From Symsagittifera roscoffensis (taxonomy: Eukaryota > Xenacoelomorpha > Acoela > Convolutidae), in NCBI RefSeq assembly GCF_963678635.1, contig NW_026971175.1:1-43229 (forward strand): 43,229 nt of DNA, in the 5' to 3' direction. Shown in pieces: positions 19,832 to 28,916 of the stretch (position 1 is its first letter; each line of letters opens with the position of its first letter). The notes under the pieces were generated by a model. The model did no database searches, was not told where the DNA came from, and saw only the letters and a list, made by a program, of their open reading frames with translations. The position numbers were made by a program, and so were the translations under genes.

Positions 19832-20957
19832 TCAAATTGTATGTTGGGGGATTTTGTGTTGGTATGTCAAAAACTTCAAACACTTCATCGGTGAACGATT
19901 GTTTGTAACCCTTGTGAAAAGGCATGTATACTTTGGCAAGTCTAACATAATCACCAACATAAAGCTTTAGACGTCGAACTAATTTCAATGACTGCTCTGC
20001 TCTTAATGAAATAAGGCGAGGAACATCTTTTTTAGTTACTTTTTTTGGTGCAAGATTTGTGACACGATTTGTTTTCGAATTAATTGCATTGACAAAATCT
20101 TGCAATTTGTCGATGTATGAGTAAGTCCAGTTATCCTACAAGTACTTAGAAATAAGATTTTTCAAGGAACGGATATTTCTCTCAGCGAATGCAGTTTTTT
20201 TCTAGCTCTCTGTGCCTTATGTGTTTTTGCCTTTCTTTTTACATAATGCTTCGAAGGACCCTTTAAACTCTGTGCCCTTGTCTACCCATACTTTTTTCGG
20301 TTGTTTTGTCGTTATCATTAGTTTGAACGCTTCTGCTGTTGTAGTAGCATACTTTGGTTTCAAGGGATGCACTCTGAGATAGCGGGACATGCAGTCAACT
20401 GCAACATGCAGATACTTAACATCATGGTTGTACTGAGCAACTTTATCAACAAAGGCCAGATATAATGACCAGTTTTCGTCGATATCGTAAACTATGACCT
20501 TGAGTCGCGGCGTTTTTTGAATCACAGTTTGATATTTTGTGTAAGCAGGTTCAGTATGAAGGAAATGTTTAACTTTCTTTTGCGACAAATTGGTTGCTTT
20601 TATCAAGTTGTTCACACTACCAAATAACGCGGCATCTGTGTCACTGTATTTAGTTTGCAACAATTTTTCTTCAATCTTGGTAATTTTATCATTGTTTTGT
20701 TTTCGCCTTCGTCTTTTCTGACGTTGGAGAATCTGAATCGTTATAGGGCGTTCCGTACGGGTCAGAGCCTTCTTCTGACTCTTCTTCATGTTTTTGGTTT
20801 CGGTCGCTAAGGCTTTTTCTTTTTTGTTATTTACTTCTCTTAAGGTTTGGACTACCTCTTCCCTGCCAAGCGGGGGATGTTGCGCGTGTTCTTGAGGGCC
20901 CGGGTTCTCGTTCCTCTTGAGCGTTAAAAGACGCTGACTGAACCGCGTGTTTGGCAT
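19758..20957 (-). pseudogene. INT: Retroviral-type integrase of P1, broken
   Basis: Polintons insert their DNA with a DDE integrase. The N-terminal part contains a basic region (QRQKRRRRKQ) and the zinc-free N-domain (SQKKVKHFLHTEPAYTKYQ). The core has FVDKVAQYN, VAVDCMSRYLRVHP and the second catalytic aspartate in WVDKGTEFKG. The glutamate motif FAERNI follows the first stop (20217-20219). The first catalytic aspartate, which P2 keeps as MDLAFVDK, is tyrosine here (LYLAFVDK). The C-terminal SH3-like part (LYVGDYVRLAKVYMPFHKG) is in the frame 20105-19758. At least two stops and frame changes lie at 20106-20219. The gene overlaps the penton start by about 70 bases, as in P2. Confidence 0.88.
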
Positions 20958-20966
20958 TTCGATTTA

Positions 20967-21538
20967 TTACCAGCTTTTCATTCCAGTTAAAATGATAATG
21001 AACGCCGGATTATGTAGATTTTTTGTTGTTTCTTGTATGTCGTATAAAACTACTGCAGCTTTAAGTCCTGTTGGTACTTTATCCTTATATATTACCTCAT
21101 TGTCATAGTTTATGATTACCCTTTCTGATTTTTTTATGATTTCAAGTATGGTTTTTGCTCTAATAAATTTTTTTCCATCTAAAACCTCTAACTGTCCCAA
21201 AATACTTTCGTTCTGACTATCATTTTTCTCTTCTAATATTTCATCTTTATCACGTTCGACCTTTGTTTCTTCATCGTCCGTTAACAGTTCAAGCTGATCT
21301 TATTGGGGCTCAGCAGCATTTTCCGTAAATGTTTCCTTCGTTGCAGTAGTCTTACTAGTTTGAGGAGGTAATTGGGGTCTAAGCCGGTTAAGGTAGGATA
21401 GTTGAGCGTTTTTATGTTTAATATTATCATCGTGGAGAACACGTACAGCATGTGGTTGCTCTTTACATCATATAAGTGTTTCGGAATTAGATTGAATTCT
21501 TCAGCAGTCATGATTAAGTTGTGAGGTACTTGTAACAA
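20967..21538 (-). pseudogene. Conserved Polinton protein of unknown function, two parts
   Basis: Two frames make up one probable gene. 21538-21281 has an initial LIPKHLYDV segment of the kind that begins a recurrent Polinton protein encoded just upstream of the integrase. 21200-20967 (LEVLDGKKFIRAKTILEII, then PTGLKAAVVLYDI) fits the C-terminal half of such proteins. Between them, 21200-21281 is Asp/Glu/Ser-rich in a shifted frame. The function is not known. The equivalent in P2 is at 28917-29392. Identification rests on position and on remembered sequence style. Confidence 0.5.
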
Positions 21539-21819
21539 AAATAAAGTATTTGCCGCACTAGATGAAAACCTTTTTTACTCAAAATAATCGCACGTTTTTT
21601 GACAACACTGGTTTTTGGAGTGATTAAATATTTGTATGTTGTCTCGAATTGTTCGATATTTGCGATTTTAACGGGTACGTTTCCATTGACTACATTGAGC
21701 AAACATTCACAAAACAATGTTATGATCTCGCAATTTGAAGTTTTTCTAATTAATAGTCTTAATTGGTCAGGTGTTAGTTGTACCATATGCCGCAGAATAG
21801 ATACGTTTTTCTTTTTCAT
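21514..21819 (-). CDS. Small P1 protein, unknown
   Basis: A 101-codon frame starts at an ATG that overlaps the 3' end of the ATPase gene in another frame. The sequence (QLTPDQLRLLIRKTSNCEII, then YKYLITPKTSVVKKRAIILS) reads as a compact folded protein. It overlaps the next frame (21538) by 25 bases. No family is recognised. The compact overlaps argue that it is a real gene. It may be the N-terminal part of the gene below, separated by a frameshift. Confidence 0.45.
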   Translation of the reverse strand: MKKKNVSILRHMVQLTPDQLRLLIRKTSNCEIITLFCECLLNVVNGNVPVKIANIEQFETTYKYLITPKTSVVKKRAIILSKKGFHLVRQILYFCYKYLTT

Positions 21820-22541
21820 TTGTGATTGGAGAAGTTTCTGCTTTAGATAAGGGTAAATAGAAAACTGTTGGTCCAGGCCGTATGATATTTGAACAATATC
21901 TCAAACAATCTGATGTGCGGGGGTCCAAGTCGATTAAAAGATGTCCAAAAGAGTCTCGGGTAGCTAATTCGTATCAGCTTCTCAAAAGCTTTGATACATT
22001 CAATTGTCTTTCTAAAGGATCTAGTTGCTGAACGTCACGAGGCGATTTGAACAGAATGATGTGTGAAGTATTCAAATCAATCGTACGCGACCATCGACTT
22101 TGTTGAAACAAGTTTTGCTTAACATATATTACATCTATCCCTCTATATCTACCCGCTGTCGCTAATCTAACAAATTCCTTGTCATTATAGATGTCTTCAC
22201 ATGAATCATCGAAAACTAGAAGAACATTTTCTAAATTTCTTAAAGATTCGAGTCCGTTGAAATTCATGAACTCCACATTCACTTCGCGAGAAGACACTTT
22301 TTTTGAGAATGCAGGTTGCATCTCTTTGTAAAGATATAGAACGGTTCCAAATTTAGGGTAAAAAGTATTTCCCATCAGAAGTTTTGAAAATTAACTCAGT
22401 TTTCCCGGATCCTGAGGGTCCCACTATCGCCATGAAAACTCTTGTCGAAGTATCAATCACATTATTCATATCCTCGGATTTGGTAATACATAACCAACCA
22501 AGCCGGATAAAATCGAAAACCAAACTGAAGTTTCTTCGCAA
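21770..22541 (-). pseudogene. ATP: FtsK/HerA-type genome-packaging ATPase, two breaks
   Basis: The packaging ATPase pumps viral DNA into the capsid. Walker A is present as IVGPSGSGKTELIFK (about 22440). Walker B is VLLVFDDSCEDI (about 22215-22180), followed by the downstream segment LNTSHIILFKSPRD typical of A32-like ATPases. A frame change lies just after Walker A (about 22375-22400). An in-frame TGA at 21974-21976 is followed by a continuing reading with the conserved GHLLIDL to a stop near 21770. Without the two breaks the length would be about 255 residues, normal for the family. The start region overlaps the membrane-protein gene. Confidence 0.82.
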
Positions 22542-22970
22542 CTTATTTTAGTGACAGAAAGTTTGAGAATGCAGAAAGTAAATAAAATTAGAAATACCAC
22601 CATTTGCGCAACAAAAACTACTTCAGACGTTGGCAAAGTTTCATTGTTACAAAACTTCCATGATTTTTTTTTCACTCTTTGTCTCGTTATAAACAAACTT
22701 TGTTACTAATGTCGCGTCAGGTTCATCTACTGCTCTTGCGGTTTCTGACATTTGAGATCTGATTTTTTCTACAGACTGTGTTAGACTTTTTCTCACTGCA
22801 AATGAAGCTTGTAAAAAAAACAATAAAATGAATAAGTAAATTGAACAGTACAAAAATTCATAACGTGTGAAGTCTCTATCATTTATGTCATGCATTTCTT
22901 GAACAAAGTTTGCTGGAACATTTGCAGGTTTTTCATAGTACATTATTTTCTTCACAGTATCCTCTTTCAC
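22466..22970 (-). pseudogene. Predicted membrane protein with two hydrophobic segments
   Basis: The first frame (22970-22647) begins with a soluble segment and has a strong transmembrane stretch (FLYCSIYLFILLFFLQASFA, about residues 39-58). The second frame (22696-22466) holds another (VVFVAQMVVFLILFTFCILK). The frames overlap at 22647-22696 and probably form one frameshifted gene with two membrane spans, next to the ATPase gene. Unknown small membrane proteins occur in Polintons and related viruses. I do not recognise the family. Confidence 0.5.
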
Positions 22971-23326
22971 TATCCTCTTAATCTCATCTGTTGTTTAGAT
23001 CCATCTGAACTCCTGGTTGACGTTTGGGCACTAAGACTAGTTCGGGAAGATATACTCCTCGATTGCTGGCTAACATTTCTGATTAACTTGAATCTCTGGA
23101 AGTATACAAATTGATCAATAACTGGAAAAAATCTCTTTAAGGTGGACAACTCTTTTTCGGAAATTATTATTTGCCCCTTCCTCTGAACAACTTGGCCGCT
23201 GCAATCAATACGCTCTATTCTGGTTAATGAAATTTTAATATCACCCTCTGGAGTCATCCACGCACAAAGCATTGAATTTGGTGATAGGTATGTCTCCACT
23301 TTCGCTGATCTCTCGCTGTTGTTCAT
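22970..23326 (-). CDS. Possible PC4-like small protein
   Basis: A 118-codon frame. Residues 24-75 (GDIKISLTRIERID, then KGQIIISEKELSTLKRFFP) have the strand-strand-helix pattern of PC4/Sub1 DNA-binding domains, which end in a lysine-glycine turn and a helix like SEKELSTLK. The C-terminus is Ser/Arg-rich (QQSRSISSRTSLSAQTSTRS), as seen in nucleic-acid binding proteins. No internal break is seen. It ends at the start of the membrane-protein frame. The PC4 assignment is tentative and rests on pattern alone. Confidence 0.42.
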   Translation of the reverse strand: MNNSERSAKVETYLSPNSMLCAWMTPEGDIKISLTRIERIDCSGQVVQRKGQIIISEKELSTLKRFFPVIDQFVYFQRFKLIRNVSQQSRSISSRTSLSAQTSTRSSDGSKQQMRLRG

Positions 23327-23329
23327 TTT

Positions 23330-23788
23330 TCAACCAATCATAAAACACCTTGCTTTTCTTCAGGGCACAATGATTTCTGGAGTTGTAATGAGGTGTATGT
23401 CTATTTCAACTTGGATAATTTTTGAAAAATAAGTTTTCAACCCGAGGACAGCCCAAATCATCTAGGTTTTCAACCTTTCGGTCCAAGTACTTAGCCAAAA
23501 ATTCTGTCTTTTTTTCCTTTAGCGTAAAAAACGGCACCGGAATTTCTCAACACAAAACTTTGAAGTATTTGATTCAAGCTTATGGAAAGGTAATCACCGT
23601 TTTCCCAATGGAGATCGTGTAAATAATTTGTTAACCAGTTGTAAGCTTCGTGTTGAAGCTTTGGTAGTATATTGAAATTCACTGGAGGTAAAAAAAATGA
23701 GTCGATCGCTGTAGTCTGAAGTTGTTATTGCTAATGTTTTAACCACAAAGGCGTTTTTGTTGTATTGAAAGCCTTCCACGTCAAGCAC
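23330..23788 (-). pseudogene. Conserved Polinton ORF, possible nuclease fold, frameshifted
   Basis: It starts with LDVEGFQYNKNAFVVKTLAI (23788). This resembles a recurrent protein of animal Polintons whose first strand carries a D-x-x-G-F motif like the first acidic residue of RNase H or exonuclease folds. A second frame (23682-23491) continues with AYNWLTNYLHDLHWENGDYL and a VFYAKGKKDRIFG segment. Beyond a further frame change, LDDLGCPRVENL lies near 23460-23425. P2 has the same pattern (YGAGQTVRKQF and a DDYSCPQVRF segment) at 30090-30546. At least two frameshifts are present. The nuclease idea comes from the motif only. Confidence 0.5.
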
Positions 23789-23794
23789 AACTGA

Positions 23795-24241
23795 TCACTC
23801 GTCTAGCATTCTAGTAAATGATAAAATTCTGTTTTTTTTTTTCATTTTAATGAAAAGGCAGAACGCTATTCCACTCAAATGTCCCAATAAGCTCTTGTTA
23901 CAGTTCCAGGGCAACATAAAACAGTACGTGGGACCCTGTTGATAAAATTTGCGTATAAATCCGGCCGCATCGTGCAAAATAGCGTGCAATTCTAAAATTT
24001 TGGAGTTTTTCAAGTATTTGTCCAAGGAAGAGTTATCAATACCAATCAAGCCACCATAAAGTCTCAACTTAATTAAAATGTCGTAGTTAAGGTTATCAGT
24101 ACTAATAAAAAACAGAGAACATGAAGCTAGAAAATAGTTTCGTCGGTTAGAATTATCAGGATAAGTTTGTTTCAAAGACGTATAAATTTCATGAATTATT
24201 TTCAAATCAATAGGAGTTACTCTGCTTTTCTGCAATTTCAT
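23795..24241 (-). CDS. P1 protein with conserved LHAILHDAAG motif, unknown function
   Basis: A 148-codon frame whose ATG overlaps the stop of the gene above (ATGA at 24241-24238), a typical viral coupling. Residues 88-125 (LHAILHDAAGFIRKF, then GPTYCFMLPWN, then LLGHLSGIAFCLFI) have a clear counterpart in P2 (LHAILHDSAG and PGHVTGINFSFFVK, about 30540-30700), so the region is under constraint in two distinct Polintons. I do not know the function. The conserved histidines and aspartate could be catalytic or metal-binding. No break is seen. Confidence 0.5.
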   Translation of the reverse strand: MKLQKSRVTPIDLKIIHEIYTSLKQTYPDNSNRRNYFLASCSLFFISTDNLNYDILIKLRLYGGLIGIDNSSLDKYLKNSKILELHAILHDAAGFIRKFYQQGPTYCFMLPWNCNKSLLGHLSGIAFCLFIKMKKKNRILSFTRMLDE

Positions 24242-24777
24242 TGTTTACTTTTTTCCAACACCTCTCCAACCTGCTGAATTTCAAGCCAGTGGAAATAAAA
24301 GTGAACTTGCAGATACCATTTAGACTCATTAAGATAACGGTGGTAAATAATTAAATAAACCACAGGACGTTTTTTGTATTTTGATAGCTTGTTGAAACAT
24401 AGACGGATTTTTCTCTCCAAGTCTTTATCAACCCATATTGAGTTAAAATCAAGCGAATAGTCGTATACGTTTTCATAATCAGCAAAATTCAAATCGCTCA
24501 CAGTACCATACTTTTGTTTTGTAGAAATGCACCAAGAGATTTGTTGGAGCTCACTCAAATAAAATTGGTCATTGAAAATTAACTCGTATTCTTTCTTTGA
24601 AATTTCCTTTGCTCTTTCGAGGAAGACGACGTAGCGTTCATCGCTAAGTTTGGAAAATGAGTTTTTTTCTGCGGTTGAAAACACTCTTAATTGTAAATGT
24701 TCATTATCAATATCTTCAGTACACCAAGTTTCCTCTAATTTCATTTTTCTTTTTTCAAAATTAGACAAATTTATCAT
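24238..24777 (-). CDS. P1 first gene, unknown function
   Basis: A 179-codon frame starting at an ATG (24775-24777), the longest unbroken unknown frame in P1. It is mainly helical and charged, with several aromatic residues. The C-terminal part (RPVVYLIIYHRYL, then WYLQVHFYFHWLEI) is strand-like. It would be the promoter-proximal gene of the minus-strand cluster, 280 bp from the right inverted repeat. No homologue is recognised. The P2 frame at 31370-31660 holds the same position and may have a distantly similar RRQVCVTMKMY segment, which is not convincing by eye. Confidence 0.45.
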   Translation of the reverse strand: MINLSNFEKRKMKLEETWCTEDIDNEHLQLRVFSTAEKNSFSKLSDERYVVFLERAKEISKKEYELIFNDQFYLSELQQISWCISTKQKYGTVSDLNFADYENVYDYSLDFNSIWVDKDLERKIRLCFNKLSKYKKRPVVYLIIYHRYLNESKWYLQVHFYFHWLEIQQVGEVLEKSKQ

Positions 24778-25060
24778 TTGGTATATTTTGCCCAGAAACG
24801 GCCGCCGCCTTTGGAGACTAATTTCATTTTACTGCCTTTTCACCATAAAAAATAGGTCAAGTTAAGGAATTAGTTTACTGCTGCTAACAGTTAAGCTACG
24901 CTGCCAAAATTGCCGGCGAATTTTTATTATATACCATAAAAATCAATTCCCCGTTCACTAACAAATTTCAACTAGGTCGAAAGTTCACTTGCCCGAAACA
25001 AATATAACAATTAGTATGATTCATATAATTAACCAGGGCCAATAATTAGGACCCTAAAAT

Positions 25061-25320
25061 TTGGAATTAGAAAGAATTTTGTATCGTGTCCCTTGTTGTT
25101 AAGCTAAACTTGGCAAGATCCTAAGTAGGGGTCTTCTGCTTTTTGGGTGGAAAATTTCTTTCGTTTACAAAATCCTAGGATGAGGGTCTTCCAAAAAATT
25201 AAGGAACCCTTTCCTAGGATTTTGCTTTACGTGAGGACCCCCCCCCCCCCCCCCCTTAGGAAGGACCCCCACCCCTTAGGATCCGGGACACGATACAATA
25301 CTACTAACTTTAATGGTTTT
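25061..25320. repeat. Right inverted repeat bracketing Polinton 1, with an 18-C run
   Basis: Inverted counterpart of 8722-8950. The core 25079-25298 begins TTGTATCGTGTCCC and ends GGGACACGATACAA. Outside it, tactacta (25299-25306) matches the left copy, as does ggaattagaa (25063-25072) inside. A homopolymer of 18 C lies at 25238-25255, and the core carries repeated tcctagga and tccttagga blocks. The copies differ by many small changes. Confidence 0.6.
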
Positions 25321-26051
25321 AAAAAGCTAATTTGCAGCTGAAAGCAAACCGAACACTTTGATAGAAACTTCCAAATAGAATTTCAGAATAAAGTTTTTTA
25401 GCAAAAACAAATTTCATTTTCAACATCAGTGCATATCAAAAGAAAGCTATTGTAGTAGAACTGAGTCTTTTCCAAATGATTTCTATCCATTTTTTAAAGT
25501 TTATTTTCTCTATCACTGATCTGGCTACAACTCATCGTTTCAAAAAAAAAGTTTCTGCGTAAAAAAAATGTGCCGCTAACAAAAAATTTACACAACGCAT
25601 GTCTGTTGATTGCAGGCATGTGTTGTGTAAATGTCTGTTGATTGCAGACACATGTCTGTTGACTTGCAGACACATGTCTGTTGACGCAAAAAATTAGATC
25701 AACACATGTCTGTTAATTGCCATACCTGTATTAAGATACGTTATCGATATCGGGTTAAAAGGTTAAGTAATAGTAGAGAAATTAGGTATTTGATAAAAAC
25801 GACGATTCGAATTAGAGAATGCGAATTTAAACTTATTTCATAATTAAAGAATTTTTCAAAACATCCATTAAACACTTATCTTAACCTAATTATGTCCCTC
25901 ATTGTAACTGAAGAAACCCCTATTTGAGTTGATTATATTCACAAAAAAATTATTTTGCTCTACAGGATATCTGGCAAAAATGACAAGGTATTCTTATCTT
26001 TGACATCTTGACAAAAAAGGTTAAAATATCTGCACCTCTATTGAATTTCTT
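25321..26051. other. No gene; spacer between P1 and P2
   Basis: AT-rich. The only structure seen is the inverted and tandem repeat at 25587-25720. No end of P2 is recognisable here. Confidence 0.4.
25587..25720. repeat. Short tandem repeat array of a self-complementary 22-mer, with a 15-bp hairpin
   Basis: The motif catgtctgttgattgcagac occurs about five times (starting near 25599, 25630, 25651, 25673 and 25704), the later copies partial. Each full copy contains tgtctg...cagaca, so it can fold on itself. At its left edge tttacacaacgcatg (25587-25601) pairs with catgtgttgtgtaaa (25617-25631) at 14 of 15 bases. Confidence 0.75.
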
Positions 26052-26820
26052 CTATAAATTTACAAATTCTAGAAAAATCAGTTGTAAAAAAAGCGCATAT
26101 CCAATTAAATCTGTTTCTTGACAAACATTCACCTTGTCTCTAAATTTTAATCTCTTATGATTTTTGTAACCTCTTACAACGATCATTTTTACTCGTTTCT
26201 CAATCTTCAAATAAAAACAATTCATCAAATTAAAAAAAAACAATCACTCTGGAAACAAGTCAATGGCTAGCCTGCCATAAAGTGAAAAAATTATCCATGA
26301 TCCTAAAGACTTTGCTCTATCAGTGAACGAATACATGTCAAATGCTTTCGAATATTCTTCAAAACTATATCCGTGACAAGCAAGTATTCTTTTATTACTC
26401 ACTGCCGACCAGTTGAATTCGTTCGATATTTGTGATTTATGAGGATATAACCCATTCGTGTTGTAAATCATTGTATTGTTAAAACAAACTTTACAATTGG
26501 AGAATAAAGAATGTAGTAGATTGTTTATATAAGTTAAGTAGGTTTGTGAATCCTCATCTGAATCATCATTTGATTTTGCTTTTTATTCTGTTTTTTCTTT
26601 TTTAAAAGCATCAAACAATGTTTGTTTGTAGAATTGAAGCTTTAAACTGAGGTGTGTATCACGCATATTTGAACAAAGATTACGGTCCGTCTCAAATTCG
26701 AAATCAATACTGCTTTCATATAGAGCAGTACTGGGAAATACTTTTTCTGTGTAAGATGAAATGATTGTTTCCAAAACTGGGACTTTATCAAGATTCTCCT
26801 AATAAGAATTTGTAAAAGCT
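26052..26820 (-). pseudogene. MCP: Major capsid protein remnant of P2
   Basis: Two readings match the N-terminal half of the P1 major capsid protein in order. 26774-26583 has IDFEFETDRN, like the P1 segment at FEVLGDRNNF. 26471-26244 has ILACHGYSFEE and SLYGRLAIDLFPE, which fits the region where P1 reads LFG and ACDFLS. Beyond 26244 the frame decays (26243-26052). The C-terminal half of the protein is not recognised. It lies below the copy A core gene, in the same order as in P1, but is absent from copy B. Confidence 0.5.
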
Positions 26821-26856
26821 CCTTACCAAAATTGACCTCTTTGATTTATACTCATT

Positions 26857-27213
26857 TTTATTGTCAAAAATGTCTTTGCAAGGACGAATGATTTTCGAAC
26901 TACTTTTTCGAGAAATGGTTCTTTTAATTCTACGCTTGGGTTTCTTTTTTTCCAACTGTTTTCGAACTGTTTTTGTTTATACATCTTTTATAATTGTTTT
27001 GAGTTTTTTTCGTCCACTGACAACTTCTCCAATCTCTGGAGCAGCAGCTCGAAATAAATCTGCTCCAATTCTTTTTGCAGCTGGGACTATAGTTTCTTTA
27101 ATAAAGGGAATTGCAAATCTACCAAGAGGTTGTGCAAGAGCACCAAAGACTCTTCCACGCTTCCTTGCATGTCCACGAAATTTAGGAAAATTAGTTGAAC
27201 TTTGAGCAACCAT
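26857..27213 (-). pseudogene. P2 basic core protein, copy A, one in-frame stop
   Basis: Homologous to the P1 core protein: FPKFRGHARKRGRVFGALAQ, then IPFIKETIVPAAKRIGADLF. The first ATG is at 27211-27213. A stop at 26977-26979 cuts it, but the same frame continues into a Lys/Arg-rich tail (KKKPKRRIKRTISRK) matching the basic tail of the P1 protein. The duplication breakpoint (26985) falls just before this stop, so copy B has lost the tail. Confidence 0.65.
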
Positions 27214-27241
27214 TTCGTATGAAGCATAATTCAAAAATGAT

Positions 27242-28027
27242 CATACGAAATCTTGCGAAACAAGAAAACAACTCGTGTAATTCCTACAGACACAAAAGGA
27301 ATTTTTTCACCTGCAGTATCCCTTAGCTCTATTTTTATGCTGTGGAAAGAGTTTTTTAGTAATTTTTTCATTTGTAGATTTGTAAAGGATTGCTAATTCA
27401 TGTACTGTCCTGTAGGTATTATGTCTATTTTTTACTTTGGAAATTAAAGGAATGCCACGAAGTAAAGGAGTTTTTACATCACCTTCTATATTTTACTCTG
27501 TAATATCAATAAAAATCATTAGGGAATGTATTCTTATAATGTCGTAGGAATACTGAGGCTAATAGGACCTTTTCCTTTCATTATAACCCTTGCCTGATTT
27601 TGTTCTAAATTACAACCAAAATTGTGACTCAAATCAGCACTTTGAATTATAAACACTGATTGATCCTCAGCTAAATGAATGACAATTTTTTGTATGATTT
27701 TATCTACTGACACATAAATTCCGTTATATTCAAGTTTTTGTGCTCCTATACATTTTTAAACGTTCCATTCATGGCTACAACTATATCAACAATACTCGAA
27801 AACACTCCAGGTTCAAAATGCATCGGTTGAATCTTTCTTTTTTCATCAGGAAATTCTCGCCCATTTATGAAAGTAGACTTTCCCTCAGTAACGTTTTGAT
27901 ACAATGAAGGGTACGATATTTCTGAAACAGCAACCTCCCATTTTCCTTCAAAAGGAATTTTTGTTCCGTTAAAATTTTGTGAAATAATCAAGACTATGAT
28001 TTGGATAACATTTAAAAGAAGCCTCAA
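27242..28027 (-). pseudogene. mCP: P2 penton (minor capsid) protein, copy A
   Basis: The N-terminal frame (28027-27746) has PFEGKWEVAVSEISYPS, matching GEWRVAVTEITFP of the P1 penton. Lower down, in other frames (about 27520-27250), a TPLLRGIPLISKVK segment matches the P1 GDTKAPLLRVL region, and an IPFVSVGI-like segment ends the gene. Several stops and frame changes make it inactive. The gene order core-penton-integrase is as in P1. Confidence 0.65.
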
Positions 28028-28089
28028 AAACTAGCTCAATAGTAAAAGAATCCATGACAAAAAATCAATTTAAAAAATGACGTACCTTT

Positions 28090-28880
28090 CTTCTCACATT
28101 TTCTCAGCTCTTTCTCATAAAAATTTTCCCAAAATTTCTTCTTTTTTGAGAGCTTAGATGATGTATGTAGGAGGTTTTTTTGTAGATATTGGCGAAGTTT
28201 CAAAAACTTAATCGGTAACTTGTGACTTGTATCCTTTTCGGAAATGAATCTCATTTTTCAAACTTCTAACTCCATCGCCAATTTTGAATTTTGGTTTAGT
28301 ATATTTTATCAACGATTTGTTATACAAAATTGATTAAAAAATCACTATTTTTCACATCTCTCGGATATTTTCCAATTGATTGATTTTTGCGGCAGTTCGA
28401 TGTAGAAACAAATTGCTGCAATTTGAGAACAATTTTTTTAAGACGATCTTCAATGTAACGGTATAATATATGTTTAAAAGACTGAATTGCTCTCTCTGCA
28501 AATGCAGCTTTTGTTTCACTCATTTTTGAGTAAACTTCAATGTCTTTCTCCTTGCAAAACTTTTAAAAGTTCCCCCATATTCTGTTCCTTTATCAACCCA
28601 AAGTTTTTCAGGATTGTTTTTTGAGAAATTATTTTTTTGAAAACTTGTAAGGTGTCTTTGGCATACTTTATTTTCCTTGTCTGAACTCTGGCAAATCTCA
28701 AACAAATATTTACAGCAACTAATAATTTCTTGACTCCATTGTTTTGACTAGCTAACTTGTCTACAAAAGCCAAGTCCATACACCAAAAATCGCTGCTATA
28801 TTTAGAAAAAAACTTAAAGTCATCGGAAACGCCTGATTGGTGTAACAACTTTGGTATACGATATCTTAATTTGTAGGATT
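28090..28880 (-). pseudogene. INT: P2 integrase, copy A
   Basis: DDE integrase of the Polinton type. The first catalytic aspartate is present in WCMDLAFVDKLASQNNGVKK (28848 frame). The second is in LWVDKGTEYGG (28705 frame), and the glutamate is in AFAERAIQSFKHIL (28523 frame). A C-terminal SH3-like part (IGDGVR, FRKGYKS) lies near 28290-28200 in another frame. Three frames for three catalytic residues means at least two frameshifts in the core, so the gene is dead. All three catalytic residues are retained, unlike in P1. Confidence 0.82.
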
Positions 28881-28916
28881 TGTTCTATTTTCGTTTTGAT
28901 AAACCGCTCGTTCTAC

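Larger units (their letters stand above)
8722..25320 (-). mobile_element. Polinton/Maverick element P1 (adintovirus-like), about 16.6 kb, degenerate
   Basis: Between the inverted repeats lie, almost all on the minus strand, the hallmark Polinton genes: protein-primed DNA polymerase B, retroviral-type integrase, adenain-type protease, FtsK/HerA-type packaging ATPase, and double- and single-jelly-roll capsid proteins. The length fits the 15-20 kb usual for these elements. The gene cluster from 24777 to 16808 is compact, with short overlaps, as in a virus. Most genes have at least one stop or frameshift. A 3.6-kb segment with its own inverted repeats separates the polymerase from the rest. The element ends are inferred from the repeats; no target duplication was confirmed. 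Confidence 0.8.

Noticed and set aside
1-25000. Single in-frame UAA/UAG codons in otherwise good genes suggested a reassigned stop code
   Set aside because: TGA stops and frameshifts occur as well, and UAA/UAG end several open genes at sensible places (protease, major capsid end). Decay explains all cases.
28036-28254. 72-codon frame in copies A and B as a separate gene
   Set aside because: Another frame of the same strand reads the integrase C-terminal motifs (IGDGVR, FRKGYKS), so this one is a shadow frame.
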